From Streptomyces sp. NBC_01381 (GTDB lineage: Bacteria; Actinomycetota; Actinomycetes; Streptomycetales; Streptomycetaceae), in assembly GCF_026340305.1 (NCBI RefSeq), contig NZ_JAPEPI010000003.1, forward strand, positions 62,001-126,000: a stretch of DNA of 64,000 nt. The letters are read 5' to 3'. The position numbers and the translations under genes are program-made. How positions within the stretch are numbered: the stretch's first letter is position 1; every line of letters begins with the position of its first letter. The notes beneath the pieces are model-generated. The model searched no databases. It saw only the letters and a program-made list of their open reading frames with translations, and was not told the origin of the DNA. Below are positions 61,659 to 64,000 of the stretch, piece by piece.

Positions 61659-64000
61659 GTGACGCCACCTCATGAGCACCCCACGCGCACCACGCGCACC
61701 ACGTTCCCATCCCGCATCCGACGGCGTACGCGTCTGAGACGGCGTAGAGCCACCGGGATCCTCCTCGGGTTGCTGCTGGCCGGAGGCGCGCTCACCTCGC
61801 CGACCACCGCCGGCGCCGACACCGACGCCGACACCGGCCGGAAGCCCTTCGCCGATCTGCCGCCGCAGGAACCCGGCGTCACCCTGCGGGTGTTCGACAT
61901 CCAGTCGCCGCTCAGCAAGCTCTGCGACCTCAAGCCCGCCCAGACCCCCAACGTCGACAAGCTGATCCCGACCGTCGATTGGTCCTCCACCGAAGGCTTC
62001 GGGTTCAGCGACAACTTCGTGTCGCAGATCACCGGCAACATCAACGTCCCCGCCGACGGCGCGTACACCTTCCGTCTGATCAGTGATGACGGCTCCCGTC
62101 TCTTCATCGGCGACAAGAAGGTCGTCGATCACGACGGACTGCACGGCGCCGAGCCCAAGGACGGCGAGATCACGCTCACGCCGGGCTACCACCCCTTGCG
62201 CATCGACCACTTCGACCGCAGCTACGACCAGCAGGTAACCCTGCAGTGGAAGCCGCCCGGCGCCGACGCCTTCACCCTCGTACCGAACTCCGTGCTCAGC
62301 ACCGACGCCGGCGTGGTGCGGGTCACCGCGCCCGGCCGCAAAGAGTGCGAGGGCACTTACGACACGCCTGGTGATGGTCTGCCGCTGAACTCCGTCAACC
62401 CCGGCTACACCCTGACCGACCTGCGCCCCAAGGGATTTGAGCCGCAGGTGTCCGCGATGGACTGGCTGCCCGACGGCCGGCTCGCGGTGACCACCTGGGG
62501 CGGCAGCCAGGAGACCAAGGGCCAGGTGTACGTCCTGGACAACGTCACCGGCGACACCGGTCCTGACAAGGTCACGTACAAGAAGATCGCCGACGGGCTC
62601 AAGGAGCCGATGGGCATCAAGTACGTGGACGGAAAGTTGTATGTGTCCGAGAAGCATCAGCTGACCGAGCTCGGCGACATCGACGGGGACAACGACGCGG
62701 GCGAGACGCGGAAGGTCGCCGAGTGGCCCTACGGCGGGAACTTCCACGAGTTCGCCTTCGGGCTGCTCTACGAAGACGGGAATTTCTATCTGAATCTGTC
62801 CGTCGCCATCAACTACGGCGGCGCGACGACCGATCCGCAGCCCGCCGCCAACCGCGGCACCACCATCAAGGTCAACAAGGCGAGCGGGAAGGTCAGTTAC
62901 CTGGCCGGCGGTCTGCGCACCCCCAACGGCATCGGCCGCGGACCGGACAATGAACTGTTCGTCACCGACAACCAGGGCGGCTGGCTGCCCGCCTCGAAAC
63001 TCGTACACATCAAGCAGGACCGGTTCTTCAACCACTACACCAACCCCGACGGGCCGTTCGACGACAAGAGAGTCACCAAGCCGGTGCTGTGGCTGCCGCA
63101 GAACGAGATCGCCAACTCCCCCAGCACTCCCATGACCGTGAAGAAGGGGCCCTTCGCCGGGCAGTTGATGTTCGGTGACGTCACCTACGGCGGGCTGCAG
63201 CGCGCCGACCTGGAGAAGGTCGACGGCGAGTTCCAGGGCGCGGTGTTCCGACACACCCAGGGACTGGAATCCGGCATCACCCGCATCTCCACCGGGCCCG
63301 ACGGGGCCATCTACACCGGCGGGCTCGGCGCCGACGGCAACTGGGGCCAGGAAGGCAAACTCCGCTTCGGCCTGCAAAAGCTCACCCCGAACGGCAAGAC
63401 CGCCTTCGACATCAAAACCATGCGGGCCACCCGCGACGGCTTCAAACTCACTTACACCAAACCGCTGTCGGACAAGACCATCGAGAAACTGACCAGCGGC
63501 GCCTACTCCGTCGAGCAGTGGCGCTATGCCCCCACCCCCGCCTACGGCGGCCCGAAGGTCGACGAGGAATCCCTGCCCGTCACCGGCGCCCGCGTCTCGG
63601 ACGACCGCCGCACCGTCAGCCTGACCATCCCCGGCCTCAAGAGCGACCGGGTGGTGCACGTGCGCTCACCTCGCCCCTTCTCCTCCGCCGACAATGAGCA
63701 GCTGTGGTCCACCGAGGCCTGGTACACCCTCAACGCACGCCCGGGCCACGACGAGCCGGTCACCTCCTACGACGCCGAGTCGGCACGGCTGTCCGGCGGC
63801 GCGGACATCGACACCGAGCACGCCGGCTACACCGGCGGCGGCTTCGTCGACGGCATCAAAGACCCCGGCGCGTCCGTCACCTTCGACGTCGAGGCTCCGG
63901 CCAAGGGCACCTACGCCGTGGGCCTGCGTTACGCCAACGGCCCCCACCCCTCGGCCGGCACCAAGACCCTCGGCGTCAGCGTCAACGGCGGGGCAGCACG
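61659..64000 (+). CDS. Long secreted PA14 / beta-propeller / carbohydrate-binding protein (3' end outside window)
   Basis: GTG 61659 lies 4 bases after AGGAGA and the frame is open for 780 codons to the window edge. Residues 20-50 are a signal peptide (RRRRATGILLGLLLAGGALT) followed by ADTDADTGR. Residues about 80-215 form a PA14 domain (ITGNINVPADGAYTFRLISD, DDGSRLFIG). Residues about 245-560 read as a glucose/sorbosone-dehydrogenase-like propeller (AMDWLPDGRLAVTTWGGSQE, GGLRTPNGIGRGPDNELFVT, FGDVTYGGLQRADLEKV). The last 80 visible residues (YDAESARLSGGADIDTEHAG, YTGGGFVDGIKDPGASVTFD) resemble a CBM35/CBM6 module. It probably acts outside the cell on glycans or sugars. Confidence 0.82.
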   Translation, partial: MTPPHEHPTRTTRTTFPSRIRRRTRLRRRRATGILLGLLLAGGALTSPTTAGADTDADTGRKPFADLPPQEPGVTLRVFDIQSPLSKLCDLKPAQTPNVDKLIPTVDWSSTEGFGFSDNFVSQITGNINVPADGAYTFRLISDDGSRLFIGDKKVVDHDGLHGAEPKDGEITLTPGYHPLRIDHFDRSYDQQVTLQWKPPGADAFTLVPNSVLSTDAGVVRVTAPGRKECEGTYDTPGDGLPLNSVNPGYTLTDLRPKGFEPQVSAMDWLPDGRLAVTTWGGSQETKGQVYVLDNVTGDTGPDKVTYKKIADGLKEPMGIKYVDGKLYVSEKHQLTELGDIDGDNDAGETRKVAEWPYGGNFHEFAFGLLYEDGNFYLNLSVAINYGGATTDPQPAANRGTTIKVNKASGKVSYLAGGLRTPNGIGRGPDNELFVTDNQGGWLPASKLVHIKQDRFFNHYTNPDGPFDDKRVTKPVLWLPQNEIANSPSTPMTVKKGPFAGQLMFGDVTYGGLQRADLEKVDGEFQGAVFRHTQGLESGITRISTGPDGAIYTGGLGADGNWGQEGKLRFGLQKLTPNGKTAFDIKTMRATRDGFKLTYTKPLSDKTIEKLTSGAYSVEQWRYAPTPAYGGPKVDEESLPVTGARVSDDRRTVSLTIPGLKSDRVVHVRSPRPFSSADNEQLWSTEAWYTLNARPGHDEPVTSYDAESARLSGGADIDTEHAGYTGGGFVDGIKDPGASVTFDVEAPAKGTYAVGLRYANGPHPSAGTKTLGVSVNGGAA

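Noticed and set aside
61344..63659. A 771-codon open frame on the minus strand.
   Set aside because: It is antisense to a frame with signal peptide, PA14 and propeller motifs; its translation is compositionally skewed and matches no fold. High-GC DNA often produces such shadows.
1..64000. tRNA and rRNA genes.
   Set aside because: I looked for cloverleaf arms and TTCGA-type T-loops with matching stems and saw none I could support; a covariance-model scan would be decisive.

Overview
The window is high-GC actinobacterial DNA. Third-position GC bias, GTG/TTG starts, GGAG-type ribosome sites and the protein families present (SCO4226-like, DUF6086-like, DUF5959-like, MmyB-type regulators, ECF41 sigma factor, SpoIIE phosphatase) point to Streptomyces or a close relative. 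The mix of accessory genes, insertion-sequence fragments and many broken genes suggests a chromosome arm rather than the conserved core. All family names are from reading translated sequence and family recall; no database search was possible.

Layout. 0-3 kb: a two-gene unit, an acidic protein followed by a protein with a possible aerolysin-like beta-barrel region and a six-bladed beta-propeller, split by a one-base frameshift. 4-8 kb: sugar/glycan genes (left-handed beta-helix transferase, family 2 glycosyltransferase, sugar epimerase, RmlD-like reductase); the transferase is frameshifted and the epimerase carries a stop codon. 9-10.5 kb: a decayed ISL3-family element with a perfect 19-bp inverted repeat, enclosing a DUF6086-like gene. 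10.6-13.1 kb: a LysR regulator divergent from an inositol-monophosphatase-like gene and an NADP-reductase-like gene. 13.3-17.5 kb: small regulators and a PAS-SpoIIE phosphatase.

17.5-28.8 kb is a decay zone: IS5 transposase, resolvase, two integrase remnants, a degenerate three-repeat type I-E CRISPR array plus an orphan repeat, and a TPR-type regulator whose two halves lie head to head. Intact genes among these include two methyltransferases, a lipoprotein and several small secreted proteins.

28.8-50.8 kb is mostly intact and metabolic/regulatory: DUF2975 membrane protein coupled to an XRE regulator, S41 peptidase-like protein, GlxA-type AraC regulator, metallo-beta-lactamase-fold protein, epimerase plus aldo/keto reductase divergent from a LysR gene, MmyB-type regulator divergent from a short-chain dehydrogenase, DinB protein, methyltransferase, MalY-type aminotransferase, dihydrofolate-reductase-like protein, and a sigma-like gene overlapping a membrane-protein gene. 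A 270-bp element occurs twice (29.8 and 47.2 kb); the second copy is cleanly interrupted by 271 bp.

50.9-64 kb: a large fused GNAT-like/PLP-aminotransferase gene overlapping by 86 bp a CdsA-like membrane gene, which is the most unusual intact pair here; then an ECF sigma factor with a CU044_5270-type partner, a flavin monooxygenase of the acyl-CoA dehydrogenase fold, a RdmE-type FAD hydroxylase, a TmrB-like P-loop protein, an ECF41 sigma factor divergent from a carboxymuconolactone-decarboxylase-like gene, a PPOX-fold protein, and the start of a long secreted PA14/beta-propeller/carbohydrate-binding protein that runs off the window.
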